A stretch of DNA of 64,000 nt from Fuscovulum sp. (GCA_035192965.1 CP136571.1:2066501-2130500), one strand, 5' to 3'; numbered from the stretch's first letter, positions 44,581 through 53,724 are shown. The notes: generated by a model from the letters alone, not told the origin. Translations and numbers: made by a program.

Positions 44581-45362
44581 GCCAGCCGCGCCTCAAGATC
44601 GGACAGCAGGTCATGTGCCGTCAGGTCCGCCCGCATCGGCGTGACCGAGATATAGCCCTCAAGGTTCACCGCCGCATCCGTGCCGGGCAGGGTGGGGGTC
44701 TGTTGCGGGCCGCCCTTGATCCACAGATAGCGCCGCCCCGTGGGCGACAGCTGGGCCTCGGCCGAAAAAGACGTGTCGCGCCGGAACCCCTGCGCCGCAA
44801 CCTTCACCCCTTTTACCCGCGCGGCGGGCAGGGGCGGGAAGTTCACGTTATAAAACACCCGGTAATCATCGCCGGTCCAGATGCCCCGGTCCAGCAGCGC
44901 CCGCACCACATGGGTGCCATGGTTGCGCGCCGTCTCGAACGGGTCTGCCAGACCATCCATCTCAGGGCCAAAGAACTGCGACAGCGCGATGGCCGGAATG
45001 CCCTGCAATGCCGCCTCCATCGCCCCGCCGATCGTGCCCGAATACAGCACATTCTCGGCCGAGTTGTTGCCCCGGTTCACCCCCGACAGCACCAGATCGG
45101 GCTTTGCCCCCTGCAGCACGTCATAGATGCCCGCCAGCACGCAATCCGCCGGGCTGCCCTCGGCGGCATAGCGGCGATCCTCCAGCTTGGCGATCATCAT
45201 CGGGTGGGTATAGCTGATGCAATGCCCCACGCCCGATTGCTCGAATGCCGGCGCAACCGTCCAGACCTCGCCGCCATGCCCGGCGATATCCGCCGCGATC
45301 CCGGCCAGAACCTGAAGCCCGGGGGCATTGATACCGTCGTCATTCGTGATCAGGATGCGCAT
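44577..45362 (-). CDS. surE: 5'/3'-nucleotidase SurE
   Basis: SurE is a metal-dependent nucleoside monophosphatase. The 261-residue protein starts [19 protein letters not shown] with the metal-binding Asp-Asp, and has the [20 protein letters not shown] loop and [17 protein letters not shown]. It is the first gene of the minus-strand surE-pcm-nlpD cluster. Confidence 0.96.
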   Translation of the reverse strand: MRILITNDDGINAPGLQVLAGIAADIAGHGGEVWTVAPAFEQSGVGHCISYTHPMMIAKLEDRRYAAEGSPADCVLAGIYDVLQGAKPDLVLSGVNRGNNSAENVLYSGTIGGAMEAALQGIPAIALSQFFGPEMDGLADPFETARNHGTHVVRALLDRGIWTGDDYRVFYNVNFPPLPAARVKGVKVAAQGFRRDTSFSAEAQLSPTGRRYLWIKGGPQQTPTLPGTDAAVNLEGYISVTPMRADLTAHDLLSDLEARLA

Positions 45363-45488
45363 GCTCTGCCTTCTTTGCCTGCTTCCTGATTAGATCAGGG
45401 CGCAGGGGGCGGCAAGCAAAAGGCCCATCCCTAGGGACGCCATCTTCATCCGTGTTGCGTATGCACCTGTCCGGCCCGGCCGGATCTG

Positions 45489-45671
45489 TCACTCGGCCAG
45501 CGTCACCGGGTCGGGTTGCGCCAGAAAGAACCCTTCTGGCGCAAACAGCACGCCAAGGATCGCCAGATAGGCCAGCAGGAAAAGCGCAATCGCAGCAGTC
45601 TGCGCCCGCTTGCCGGGTGCCTGTGCCATGCGGATGCGGCTGTCACGGGTCATCGTCAGGGTCTTGGGCAT
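45489..45671 (-). CDS. 60-residue single-helix membrane protein
   Basis: A small protein with a basic N-terminal half (MPKTLTMTRDSRIRMAQAPG) and one membrane helix (AAIALFLLAYLAILGVLFAP). ATG 45671 follows a perfect AAGGAGG site by about 9 bases. No family is recognised. A 15-bp palindrome (TCCGGCCCGGCCGGA, 45470-45484) follows its stop and may end the transcript before surE. Confidence 0.6.
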   Translation of the reverse strand: MPKTLTMTRDSRIRMAQAPGKRAQTAAIALFLLAYLAILGVLFAPEGFFLAQPDPVTLAE

Positions 45672-45887
45672 GAGCAGTGCTCCTCCTTGTCGATTCCCCT
45701 CGGAGTCTACCGCATCACGCAATGTTTCGGGTTCTGAAATTTATGCCATAAGCGGAATAGCGTTCCCCTTGGCGGCAATCCGCCAAACGATTTTCCGCTG
45801 CACCTGCATCCTTGCCCGCGCAGCGAAACATCTTTCCGCCCCGTTGCTGCGTCGCAGCAGCCCCGTCCCCGAATGAACGCGCAAGAA

Positions 45888-45909
45888 AAAAGGCGCCCGA
45901 AGGCGCCCT
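45888..45909 (-). terminator. rho-independent terminator of efp
   Basis: On the minus strand GGGCGCC-TTCG-GGCGCC is followed by TTTTTTCTT. It has a stable UUCG loop and lies 25 bases after the efp stop. Confidence 0.88.
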
Positions 45910-45933
45910 TTCCGGCATGCAGCATGGCGAAGA

Positions 45934-46500
45934 TCAGTCCTTCGCGCGTTCCACATAGGAATAATCGTCGGTGTTGATCACGATACGCACCCCGGCCCCG
46001 ATATGCGGCGGCACCATCACGCGCAGCCCGTTGGAGCAGATGGCGGGTTTGTAGGAAGACGATGCCGTCTGCCCTTTCACCACCGGTTCGGTTTCCGTGA
46101 TCTCGACCACCACGCGCTGCGGCAGTTCCAGCGCAATCGCCACACCCTCGAAAGTGCGCAAGTACACCTTGATGCCTTCGGTCAGGAACACCTTGTCCTC
46201 GCCCACCACATCCGGTGTCGCGACAAGCTGCTCATAGGTGTTGGGTTCCATGAAATGATAGCCTTCGCCATCTTCATAAAGGAAGTCATATTCCCGTTCG
46301 TCCACTGTGGCCTTTTCCACCATCTCGGTGGTGCGCCAGCGTTCGGACACCTTCACCCCGTCGGAAATGCGGCGCATGTCCACGCTGGTGGTCGGCGTGC
46401 CCTTGCCGGGATGGAAGTTTTCGGCCTTGAGCACGGCATAAAGCTTGCCGTCCATCTCGACGACATTGCCCTTGCGAAGGGAAGAAGCGATGACTTTCAC
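45934..46500 (-). CDS. efp: translation elongation factor P
   Basis: EF-P relieves ribosome stalling at polyproline motifs. The 188-residue three-domain protein starts at GTG 46500 ([20 protein letters not shown]), preceded by AAGGAAA. The modification-loop lysine is Lys33 in [14 protein letters not shown], the site beta-lysylated by EpmA. Domain III ends [20 protein letters not shown]. It is divergent from epmA, its own modifying enzyme, over 105 bp. Confidence 0.95.
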   Translation of the reverse strand: MKVIASSLRKGNVVEMDGKLYAVLKAENFHPGKGTPTTSVDMRRISDGVKVSERWRTTEMVEKATVDEREYDFLYEDGEGYHFMEPNTYEQLVATPDVVGEDKVFLTEGIKVYLRTFEGVAIALELPQRVVVEITETEPVVKGQTASSSYKPAICSNGLRVMVPPHIGAGVRIVINTDDYSYVERAKD

Positions 46501-46605
46501 GGGGTCGTTTCCTTGCGGTTTCAGAAAGGCCCGCATAATCCAGCAGGCGATTGGCGCTGCACCTATCGCATCTTTCGCCAAATCTCAAACCGAAAGCGCC
46601 ACGCC

Positions 46606-47667
46606 GTGACCAACCCGCCCGACAGCCCAGCCCAAACCCCGTGGTGGCACCCCTCGCGCCATGCCGACCGCCGCCCTGTCCTGTTGGCGCGCAACCGCAT
46701 CCAGCAGGCGCTGCGCCGCTGGTTCGATGACAACGGCTTCACCGAGGTGGACCCCGTCGCGCTGCAAGTCTCGCCCGGGAATGAGGCGCATCTGCACGCC
46801 TTCACCACCGATGCCCTGTCGCATGACGGCACCCGCCGCGCGATGCACCTGCACACCAGCCCTGAATTCGCGATGAAAAAGCTCCTCGCGGCAGGCGAAA
46901 CCCGCATCGCGGCTTTTGCCCATGTCTGGCGCAACCGCGAAAGGGGGGCGCTTCACTCGCCCGAATTCACCATGCTGGAATGGTATCGCGCGGGCGAGGA
47001 TTACACCGTCCTGATGGAGGACACGGTCGCCTTCCTCCGCCTTGCCGCGACCACCGCCAATACGGCCCTCCTGCGCTATCGTGATCGCAGCTGCGATCCC
47101 TTCGCGCCGTGGGAACGGCTTTCGGTCGCCCAGGCCTTCACACGCCACGCCGGTATCGACCTTCTCGCCACGATCCAAACCGATGGCACCCCGAACCGCG
47201 ACGCTCTTGCCGCGCAAATGGTGGGGCAGGGGATGGCCGTCTCGCCCGATGACACATGGTCCGACCTGCTGTCCAAGGTGCTGGTCTCCCATGTCGAACC
47301 GCGTCTTGGGCTGGGTCACATCACCGTCCTTGACCGCTACCCGGCGGCCGAGGCCGCATTGGCGCGCGCCTGCGCCGACGATCCGCGCGAAGCCGAACGG
47401 TTCGAGGTCTATGCCTGCGGTGTCGAGCTTGCCAATGGCTTTGGCGAGCTGACCAACCCCGTAGAACAGCGCCGCCGCTTCCAGATCGAGATGGACGAAA
47501 AAGATCGTATCTACGGCGAACGCTACCCGATTGATGAGGATTTCCTCGCCGCCCTCGCCCTCATGCCCCCCGCATCAGGCATCGCATTGGGCTTTGACCG
47601 GCTGGTGATGCTGGCCACAGGCGCACAAAGAATCGATATGGTCCTCTGGGCGCCTGTGGCCGAGTGA
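46606..47667 (+). CDS. epmA: EF-P lysine aminoacylase EpmA
   Basis: EpmA (GenX/PoxA/YjeA) is a lysyl-tRNA-synthetase paralogue that attaches beta-lysine to EF-P. The 353-residue protein is a class II synthetase catalytic core without the anticodon-binding domain: HLHTSPEFAMKKLLAAG, FAHVWRNRERGALHSPEFTM (motif 2), GVELANGFGELTNPVEQRRR and GIALGFDRLVMLATGA (motif 3). The start is GTG 46606. EpmB, which makes beta-lysine, is not in the window. Confidence 0.93.
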   Translation: MTNPPDSPAQTPWWHPSRHADRRPVLLARNRIQQALRRWFDDNGFTEVDPVALQVSPGNEAHLHAFTTDALSHDGTRRAMHLHTSPEFAMKKLLAAGETRIAAFAHVWRNRERGALHSPEFTMLEWYRAGEDYTVLMEDTVAFLRLAATTANTALLRYRDRSCDPFAPWERLSVAQAFTRHAGIDLLATIQTDGTPNRDALAAQMVGQGMAVSPDDTWSDLLSKVLVSHVEPRLGLGHITVLDRYPAAEAALARACADDPREAERFEVYACGVELANGFGELTNPVEQRRRFQIEMDEKDRIYGERYPIDEDFLAALALMPPASGIALGFDRLVMLATGAQRIDMVLWAPVAE

Positions 47668-47971
47668 CGGGCGGAAAACTGCCGTTTTTCATGGGTTTGC
47701 TACAATCCGGCGGTCTTTCCCCGCATTGGTTCCGGCCGTGAAACAAAGCCCGCAACCTGCCGCCTGCCGTGACCGAAAGGCCGCATAAACCAAAGTTTAT
47801 GGCCATAAACGGGGCGGTCAAAGCCGCCTGTTCCGGCCTCCCCCCCCGCTTGCCCGACTCAGCGATTAGGCCCAGCTTTATCCCATGGTCGTCGGGGCGT
47901 GCCTTTGGTGGGGGCATCCCGGCGGACAGGACAGACAGACCCGGACAACACCCCTTATTCAGGCCAGTGCA
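47668..47971 (+). other. 304-bp gene-free region before the receiver protein
   Basis: No credible gene is seen. Just after epmA a weak terminator-like stem GGCGG-AAAA-CTGCC with GTTTTT lies at 47670-47688. An inverted repeat CATAAAC-CAAA-GTTTATG spans 47784-47801, with a third CATAAAC copy at 47804-47810; this could be an operator for the receiver gene. C-rich stretches follow. Confidence 0.4.
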
Positions 47972-48430
47972 ATGCCGACCGTACATGATATCCAAGGCAG
48001 GACCCACGACGTGACAGCGCATCGACCCGCACCCGCAGACCGGCCCCGCATTCTGGTGGTCGACGACGACGCCATCAACCGTCTCGTGGCCCGCGTCCTG
48101 ATCGAGGCGCGCGGATATGAGGTGATCGAGGCCGAGGATGGCGATGCCGCTCTGGCGACCTATGCCGCCAGCGATGACATCGGCCTGATCCTGATGGATC
48201 TCGCCATGCCCGGCCGCGACGGGCTGGACACCACCCGCTGCCTGCGCGCGCAATCGCGGCGCGGGGCGACTGTTCCGATCGTCGCCCTGACCCGCCGCAT
48301 CGACGACGACTCGCGTCGCAATTGCTTTGATGCGGGGATGAACGGGTTCCTGCCGAAACCCATCTCCGCCACCGGAATCGAAAGCATCGTGTGTTTGGTC
48401 GGTCACGGCGCACCCCGCGCTCACGCCTGA
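47972..48430 (+). CDS. stand-alone response-regulator receiver protein
   Basis: A 152-residue protein consisting of one CheY-like receiver domain: RILVVDDDAINRLVARVLIE with the acidic pocket, phospho-acceptor Asp in LILMDLAMPGRDG, Thr in PIVALTRR and Lys in GFLPKPIS. There is no output domain, so it may act by protein contact or in a phosphorelay. No kinase is adjacent. The start is uncertain: ATG 47972 or GTG 48011, the latter with a better GGCAGGA site. Confidence 0.85.
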   Translation: MPTVHDIQGRTHDVTAHRPAPADRPRILVVDDDAINRLVARVLIEARGYEVIEAEDGDAALATYAASDDIGLILMDLAMPGRDGLDTTRCLRAQSRRGATVPIVALTRRIDDDSRRNCFDAGMNGFLPKPISATGIESIVCLVGHGAPRAHA

Positions 48431-48449
48431 TCGCGTGCCGACATACTCA

Positions 48450-48488
48450 GGCCCGATCCCCGGCAGCATGGTGGATCGGGCCTTTTTT
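48450..48488 (+). terminator. rho-independent terminator after the receiver gene
   Basis: GGCCCGATCC (48450-48459) pairs with GGATCGGGCC (48473-48482) around a 13-base loop and is followed by TTTTTT. It separates the receiver gene from the LacI-ABC locus. Confidence 0.9.
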
Positions 48489-48530
48489 CATCCCTGCCGC
48501 TTTGGCTGATGGCCGCCGCGATACGGATTG

Positions 48531-48546
48531 ATTGACGTACCTCAAT
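48531..48546. promoter_or_regulatory. operator candidate upstream of the LacI-type gene
   Basis: ATTGACGTACCTCAAT has inverted ends (ATTGA/TCAAT). It contains ACGTACCTCA, which recurs exactly in front of the binding-protein gene at 49716-49725. It lies about 50 bases before the regulator ATG, consistent with autoregulation. Confidence 0.5.
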
Positions 48547-48594
48547 CTTGCCCGGATAAAGAACCACCCCCGATATGCGGGGCAGGGCGCAGGG

Positions 48595-49659
48595 ATGACC
48601 AGACCGACGGTAAATGACATAGCCCGCGAAGCCGGGGTCTCGCTTGCCACGGTGGACCGCGTTCTGAACGCGCGCCCCGGCGTGCGCGCCAAGACGATAA
48701 CGGCGGTGAATGACGCCATCACCCGCCTTGGCTATGTCCGCGACCTCGCCGCCGCCAACCTTGCCCGCAGCCGTTCCTATCGCATGGTGGCCCTGCTGCC
48801 CGACGGCGACAGCCAGTTCGTGCAAACCCTCGCCGAAGCACTGACCGAGGCCGCCGCCCTCGCCGCCGCCACGCGCCTGCGCCTGGATCTGCTGCGCTAC
48901 CCGCCCGAAGACATGCATGTGCTGTCCAACCTTCTCGCGGGCTTTCAGGCCGAAGATGTGGCCGGTGTCGCGCTGATGGCCCCCGAAACCCCCGTCATCC
49001 GCGATGCCGTGCGCGCCCTGCGTCTGCGCGGCATTCCCCTTGTGGCACTTGGCTCTGATCTGCCCAACACGGGGCGTGATCATTTCGTGGGCATCGACAG
49101 CCACGCCGCAGGCCGCACGGCGGGCGTCCTGATGGGCCGCTTCTGCCGTGGCCTGTCGGGCCGCGTGCTGGTCGTCGCCGATAGCATGCTTCTGCGTGAC
49201 AGCATCGAACGCCGCCGCGGGTTCGATGAGGTGCTTCTTGCCGATTTCCCCGCGCTGGATGTGATGCCCACGCTGGAAACCCACGGCTCTGCCGAACAGC
49301 TGCGCCGCGCCGTGGGCGATTGCCTTGCCGCCACGCCGGATGTTGTCGGTCTCTATCTGCTCGGCTCCGGCCACCGTGCGCTTGCCGCGCTGCTGCGCGA
49401 CCGTGGCCTTCTCGGTCGTTTCGTGGTGATCGGGCATGAGTTGACCCCGCACACGCGGCAGGCACTTCTGGCCGGCCATCTCGATGCTGTCATCGCACAG
49501 AATCCCGGCCATCTCGCCCGCTCCGCCCTGCGTGTTTTGCGCGCCAAAGCCGACCGCATCCCGATCGACGAAGGGCAGGAACAATTGCGGATCGAGGTCG
49601 TCATCCGCGAAAACCTTCCTGCCGAGCCGCGCGAAGATCGTCAGGAAGACGCCGCTTAA
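48595..49659 (+). CDS. LacI-family transcriptional regulator
   Basis: A 354-residue repressor-type protein. The N-terminal LacI helix-turn-helix and hinge are TVNDIAREAGVSLATVDRVL and NARPGVRAKT. The periplasmic-binding-protein-like core has VALMAPETPVIRDAVRALRL, HFVGIDSHAAGRTAGVLMGR and VVGLYLLGSGHRALAALL. It probably senses the imported sugar or polyol and controls the ABC-kinase operon that follows. ATG 48595 precedes the motif MTRPTVNDIA. Confidence 0.92.
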   Translation: MTRPTVNDIAREAGVSLATVDRVLNARPGVRAKTITAVNDAITRLGYVRDLAAANLARSRSYRMVALLPDGDSQFVQTLAEALTEAAALAAATRLRLDLLRYPPEDMHVLSNLLAGFQAEDVAGVALMAPETPVIRDAVRALRLRGIPLVALGSDLPNTGRDHFVGIDSHAAGRTAGVLMGRFCRGLSGRVLVVADSMLLRDSIERRRGFDEVLLADFPALDVMPTLETHGSAEQLRRAVGDCLAATPDVVGLYLLGSGHRALAALLRDRGLLGRFVVIGHELTPHTRQALLAGHLDAVIAQNPGHLARSALRVLRAKADRIPIDEGQEQLRIEVVIRENLPAEPREDRQEDAA

Positions 49660-49709
49660 GCTTTGAAATTAAATGATAAAGACCGCGCGCCAGATGTCGC
49701 GCCAAAAAA

Positions 49710-49725
49710 TGAGGAACGTACCTCA
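49710..49725. promoter_or_regulatory. operator candidate upstream of the ABC operon
   Basis: TGAGGAACGTACCTCA is a 16-bp palindrome with one mismatched pair (arms TGAGGAAC/GTACCTCA). It shares ACGTACCTCA with the site at 48535-48544. It lies about 120 bases before the binding-protein ATG, a likely LacI-type target. Confidence 0.6.
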
Positions 49726-49844
49726 GAAATCTATGGACAGACTCGCCCCGCCAAGCCTATCGTAAACATCAAAGAAGGCCCGGGGGCAGCGCAGCTGTCC
49801 AAACGGGCACGATAACAAATCATTCTGAAACGGGAGGAACTACG

Positions 49845-51161
49845 ATGAAGGCCAGACTTCTTGCCGCCTCTTCGGCGGCAGCCCTTTGCATCGCGGGCAT
49901 GGCATCCGCGCAAGACAATGAACTTACCCTGTGCTGGGCCGCTTGGGATCCCGCCAACGCGCTCGTTGAATTGTCCAAGGATTTCGAAACCCAGTCCGGC
50001 ATCAAGATGAACTTCGAATTCGTGCCATGGCCGAATTTCGCAGACCGTATGCTGAACGAACTCAACTCCGGCGGTCAGCTTTGCGACCTGCTGATCGGTG
50101 ACAGCCAGTGGATCGGCGGCAGCGCCGAAAACGGCCACTACGTCAAGCTGAACGACTTCTTCGATAAGGAAGGCATCAGCATGGACGATTTCGCCCCGGC
50201 GACCGTCCGCGCCTATTCCACCTGGCCCAAGGGCGAACCCAACTACTACGCACTTCCCGCGATGGGCGATGCCAACGGCTGGTTCTACCGCAAGGACTGG
50301 TTCGCCCGTCCGGAAATTCAGGCCGAGTTCAAGGAAAAGTACGGCCGCGATCTGGCCGAACCCAAGACGCAAAAGGAACTGCTCGAAATCGCGCAATTCT
50401 TCCAGGGGCGTGAAATCGACGGCCAGACTGTCTATGGCGCCTCGATCTTCACCGAACGCGGATCCGAAGGCATCACGATGGGTGCCACCGGCGCGCTTTA
50501 TGCTTGGGGTTTCAAATACGAAAACACCCCCGGCAAATACGATATGGAAGGCGCCGTGAACTCGCCCGAGGCGGTCGAGGCACTGGAGTTCTACAAGGAA
50601 CTCTACAAAACCGCCACGCCTCCGGGCTATGACAACGCCTATATGGAACAGTCGCTGGATGCCTTCAAATCCGGGCAGGTGGCTATGGCGATGAACTGGT
50701 TCGCCTTCTTCCCCGGCCTCTATGCCGATCCCAACACCGGGGGCGACAAGATCGACTTCTTCGTGAACCCGGCGCAGAACGTGGCCGCCTCCACGCTCGG
50801 CGGGCAGGGTATCTCGGTCGTGTCCTATACCGACAACATGGATGGCGCGCTGGCCTATATCAAATGGTTCGCCCAGCCGGATGTGCAAAAGAAGTGGTGG
50901 TCGATGGGCGGTTATTCCTGCCACAAGGCCGTTCTCGAAGACCCGGATTTCGTGAACACCGCCCCCTTCGCGGGTGACTTCCTCGAAGCAATGGGTGGCG
51001 TGCAGGACTTCTGGCAGGAGCCGGCCTATGCCTCGCTGCTGCTGGCGATGCAGGAACGTCTGCACAACTATGTGGTGGCCGATCAGGGCACCGCACAAGA
51101 GGCGCTGGACGGCCTGATCGCCGACTGGACCGAAGTGTTCGAGGACGAAGGCAAGCTCTGA
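49845..51161 (+). CDS. ABC transporter sugar/polyol-binding protein (family 1)
   Basis: A 438-residue periplasmic binding protein of the extracellular solute-binding family 1. The signal peptide is MKARLLAASSAAALCIAGMA, cleaved near ASA-QD. The mature part has LTLCWAAWDPANALVELSKD, DLLIGDSQWIGGSAENGHYV, YYALPAMGDANGWFYRKDWF and GQVAMAMNWFAFFPGLYAD. The ligand is not readable, but the operon's dihydroxyacetone kinase suggests a polyol or short ketose. A GGGAGG site precedes the ATG. A large hairpin follows the stop. Confidence 0.92.
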   Translation: MKARLLAASSAAALCIAGMASAQDNELTLCWAAWDPANALVELSKDFETQSGIKMNFEFVPWPNFADRMLNELNSGGQLCDLLIGDSQWIGGSAENGHYVKLNDFFDKEGISMDDFAPATVRAYSTWPKGEPNYYALPAMGDANGWFYRKDWFARPEIQAEFKEKYGRDLAEPKTQKELLEIAQFFQGREIDGQTVYGASIFTERGSEGITMGATGALYAWGFKYENTPGKYDMEGAVNSPEAVEALEFYKELYKTATPPGYDNAYMEQSLDAFKSGQVAMAMNWFAFFPGLYADPNTGGDKIDFFVNPAQNVAASTLGGQGISVVSYTDNMDGALAYIKWFAQPDVQKKWWSMGGYSCHKAVLEDPDFVNTAPFAGDFLEAMGGVQDFWQEPAYASLLLAMQERLHNYVVADQGTAQEALDGLIADWTEVFEDEGKL

Positions 51162-51173
51162 CCTTCCCCTCTC

Positions 51174-51249
51174 GCCCCGCCCGCCCGATCCTGCAACGGA
51201 TCAGACGGGCGGGGCATTCCTCCCGATCGCTCGTCCCGCCGCTGGCGGG
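51174..51249 (+). other. two hairpins between binding-protein and permease genes
   Basis: Hairpin 1: GCCCCGCCCG (51174-51183) pairs with CGGGCGGGGC (51206-51215) and encloses an inner GATCC/GGATC stem (51187-51191/51198-51202). Hairpin 2: CCCGCC-GCT-GGCGGG at 51235-51249. There is no T run. Such structures usually keep binding-protein mRNA abundant relative to permease mRNA. Confidence 0.7.
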
Positions 51250-51284
51250 GCAGGGGCAGGGGCAACCCCGCCGCCCGAAGGACC

Positions 51285-52235
51285 ATGCCGATGCCCGATC
51301 CCATCACCGCTGCCGCACGCGCCACACCCGAACCCATCGCCCGCAAGGTGCGCGGCCTGTCCGATCGCGCCATCGCCTGGCTGTTCGTGGCACCAACCAT
51401 CTTCCTGCTGTTGGCGATCAACATCTTCCCATTGATCTGGACGGTCCGGCTCAGCTTCACCAACTACCGGGCCAACCGCCCGAACGAAGAGGTGGAATGG
51501 GTCGGCCTGCGCAATTACGTCCGCATCCTTACGGATGATGGCATCTGGGCCAACATGCAGACCACGGCCCATTTCCTGTTCTGGACGCTGTTCTTTCAGG
51601 TGCTGATCGGCTTCACCCTCGCTTGGCTCATCAACCGGAAATTCAAGGGCAATGATCTGCTCACCACCTTGATCGTGCTGCCCATGATGCTCTCGCCCGC
51701 AGTGGTGGGCAATTTCTGGACCTTCCTCTACCAGCCGCAGATCGGCCTTGTGAATTACATGGTCGAACTCGTCACCGGCACCCCGGCCTCCAGCTTTTCC
51801 ATGCTCGGCGCGGGGGGCTATGCCAAATGGTCCATCATCATCGTCGACACCTGGATGTGGTCGCCTTTCGTCATGCTGATCTGCCTCGCAGGCCTGCGCT
51901 CCATCCCCGATTACATCTACGAGGCGGCCGAAATCGACCGCGCCTCCAAATGGCGGCAGTTCTGGACCATCACCATCCCCATGGTGTTGCCCTTCCTGAT
52001 GCTCGCCGTGCTGTTTCGTGGCATCGAGAATTTCAAGATGTTCGACATGGTGGTCCTGCTCACCGGCGGCGGACCGGGCAACGAAACCCTGCTCGCCTCC
52101 ATCGACCTGAAGCGTGAGGCGTTCGAAAAGTGGCGCACCGGCTATTCCAGCGCCTATGCCATCATCCTGTTTGTCACGGTCTTCGGCCTCGCCTCCATCT
52201 ACGTTAAGGCCCTGAACAAGGTGAAAGAAAGATGA
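51285..52235 (+). CDS. carbohydrate ABC transporter permease 1 (MalF type)
   Basis: A 316-residue inner-membrane permease with about six helices (WLFVAPTIFLLLAINIFPLI first). The ATPase-coupling EAA loop is YIYEAAEIDRASKWRQFWTI. A GGPGNETLL segment in a late loop is typical of sugar permeases. ATG 51285 follows GAAGGACC. It overlaps the next permease by ATGA and should form a heterodimer with it. Confidence 0.94.
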   Translation: MPMPDPITAAARATPEPIARKVRGLSDRAIAWLFVAPTIFLLLAINIFPLIWTVRLSFTNYRANRPNEEVEWVGLRNYVRILTDDGIWANMQTTAHFLFWTLFFQVLIGFTLAWLINRKFKGNDLLTTLIVLPMMLSPAVVGNFWTFLYQPQIGLVNYMVELVTGTPASSFSMLGAGGYAKWSIIIVDTWMWSPFVMLICLAGLRSIPDYIYEAAEIDRASKWRQFWTITIPMVLPFLMLAVLFRGIENFKMFDMVVLLTGGGPGNETLLASIDLKREAFEKWRTGYSSAYAIILFVTVFGLASIYVKALNKVKER

Positions 52236-53173
52236 GCGCCTATTCCATCACCGAACCCACCTCGCGCTCCAAACTGGTCGCTGGCGTGCTCGTCGTCCTT
52301 TACGCCTTCGTCACCCTGCTGCCTTTGGTCTGGATCATCTCCACCGGCTTCAAGTCCGGGCCGGATTCCATCAGCTACCCGCCCAAGGTGCTGTTCGAGC
52401 CCTCGCTTGAGGGCTACGTCAACCTCTTCACCACCCGCACCCGCGTCGCGGCCGAAGAGTTCCAGAACCTTCCCCCGGCCGAGACATGGTATGACGAAAT
52501 CGTCCGCGAAAGCGGCATGGTCATCGCTGGGCCATCGCGCTTTGGCGAACGCTTCCTGAACTCTGTCATCATCGGCTTCGGCTCGACCTTCCTGTCGATC
52601 TTCCTCGGCACGCTGGCCGCTTATGCCTTCTCGCGCTTCAAGGTGCCGCTCAAGGATGACATCCTGTTCTTCATCCTCTCCACCCGGATGATGCCGCCCA
52701 TCGCAGTGGCCATCCCCATCTACCTGATGTACCGCGAATTGGGTCTGTCCGATACGCATCTGGGCATGATCCTGCTTTATACGGCGGTGAACATCTCGCT
52801 TGCCGTCTGGCTGCTCAAAGGTTTCATCGACGAAATTCCCCGCGAATACGAAGAGGCCGCGCTGATCGACGGCTACACCCGGTTTCAGGCCTTCCGTAAG
52901 GTCGTCCTGCCGCAGGCCGCCACCGGCATCGCCTCCACCGCGATCTTCTGCCTGATCTTCGCCTGGAACGAATATGCCTTCGCGGTCCTGCTCACCTCCG
53001 GCACCGCCCAGACCGCGCCACCCTTTATCCCGACCATCATCGGTGTGGGCGGTCAGGACTGGCCCGCCGTCGCCGCCGGGGCCACCATCTTCCTGCTGCC
53101 CGTGATGATCTTCACCATCCTTCTGCGCAAACACCTGCTGCGCGGGATCACCTTCGGAGCCGTCCGCAAATGA
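52232..53173 (+). CDS. carbohydrate ABC transporter permease 2 (MalG type)
   Basis: A 313-residue permease with the MalG-like N-terminal helix (LVAGVLVVLYAFVTLLPLVW) and EAA loop PREYEEAALIDGYTRFQAFR. The first periplasmic loop is long (about residues 50-105). It partners the preceding MalF-type permease. The stop overlaps the 62-residue gene as ATGA. Confidence 0.94.
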   Translation: MSAYSITEPTSRSKLVAGVLVVLYAFVTLLPLVWIISTGFKSGPDSISYPPKVLFEPSLEGYVNLFTTRTRVAAEEFQNLPPAETWYDEIVRESGMVIAGPSRFGERFLNSVIIGFGSTFLSIFLGTLAAYAFSRFKVPLKDDILFFILSTRMMPPIAVAIPIYLMYRELGLSDTHLGMILLYTAVNISLAVWLLKGFIDEIPREYEEAALIDGYTRFQAFRKVVLPQAATGIASTAIFCLIFAWNEYAFAVLLTSGTAQTAPPFIPTIIGVGGQDWPAVAAGATIFLLPVMIFTILLRKHLLRGITFGAVRK

Positions 53174-53358
53174 TGTCCTTCCTCAACGGCCTCTTCCGCC
53201 TGCGCCGCGGCCCGTGGGAACTGCTGGCCACCATCCTCATCGGGCTGGGTGTCTTCATGCTGATGCAGCCCTTCGCCCTCGCGCTCTATACCTGGAGCTT
53301 CCTCGTCACTCTGGCGGGCACGGTGATGTTCATCATCGTCTCGCATTTCCCGGAATAG
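53170..53358 (+). CDS. 62-residue two-helix membrane protein of the ABC operon
   Basis: A small protein with a basic start (FLNGLFRLRRGPWE) and two hydrophobic helices (LLATILIGLGVFMLMQPFAL and YTWSFLVTLAGTVMFIIVSH). It is coupled to permease 2. In the rhizobial glycerol importer GlpSTPQUV a small membrane protein (GlpU) has a comparable place; sequence kinship was not tested. It may be an accessory subunit. Confidence 0.7.
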   Translation: MMSFLNGLFRLRRGPWELLATILIGLGVFMLMQPFALALYTWSFLVTLAGTVMFIIVSHFPE

Positions 53359-53363
53359 CCGCG

Positions 53364-53723
53364 ATGCTGGAAAAGCTTTGCCCCATCCTGCCCGCCCGCG
53401 ACATCGCCCTGACAGAATCCTTCTGGGCGCGGCTCGGCTTTGAAACCGTCTATCGCGACGATGCCGAATACCTTCTGATGAAACGCGACGGGGCCGAGGT
53501 GCATTTCTTCCATCACCCCGACCAGAACCCCGCCACCAACGACCACGGCGCTTATCTGCGCCCCGCCGACATAGCCGCGCTGCATCGCGAATGGTCCGCG
53601 CTCGACCTGCCCGCCACGGGCATCCCCCGCTACATCCCGCTTTCCGAAAAACCCTGGGGCATGGCCGAACTTGCCCTCATCGACCTGAACGGAAACCTCA
53701 TCCGCGCAGGGCAGGAGATCTGA
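53364..53723 (+). CDS. VOC-family (bleomycin-resistance-like) protein
   Basis: A 119-residue glyoxalase/bleomycin-resistance-fold protein: MLEKLCPILPARDIALTESF, LGFETVYRDDAEYLLMKRD, EKPWGMAELALIDLNGNLIR. The KPWG...LID.NGN pattern is like Ble antibiotic-binding proteins and lacks obvious metal ligands, so it may bind a molecule without catalysis. Its place inside a transport operon is unusual. ATG 53364 is five bases after the upstream stop. Confidence 0.82.
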   Translation: MLEKLCPILPARDIALTESFWARLGFETVYRDDAEYLLMKRDGAEVHFFHHPDQNPATNDHGAYLRPADIAALHREWSALDLPATGIPRYIPLSEKPWGMAELALIDLNGNLIRAGQEI

Positions 53724-53724
53724 C

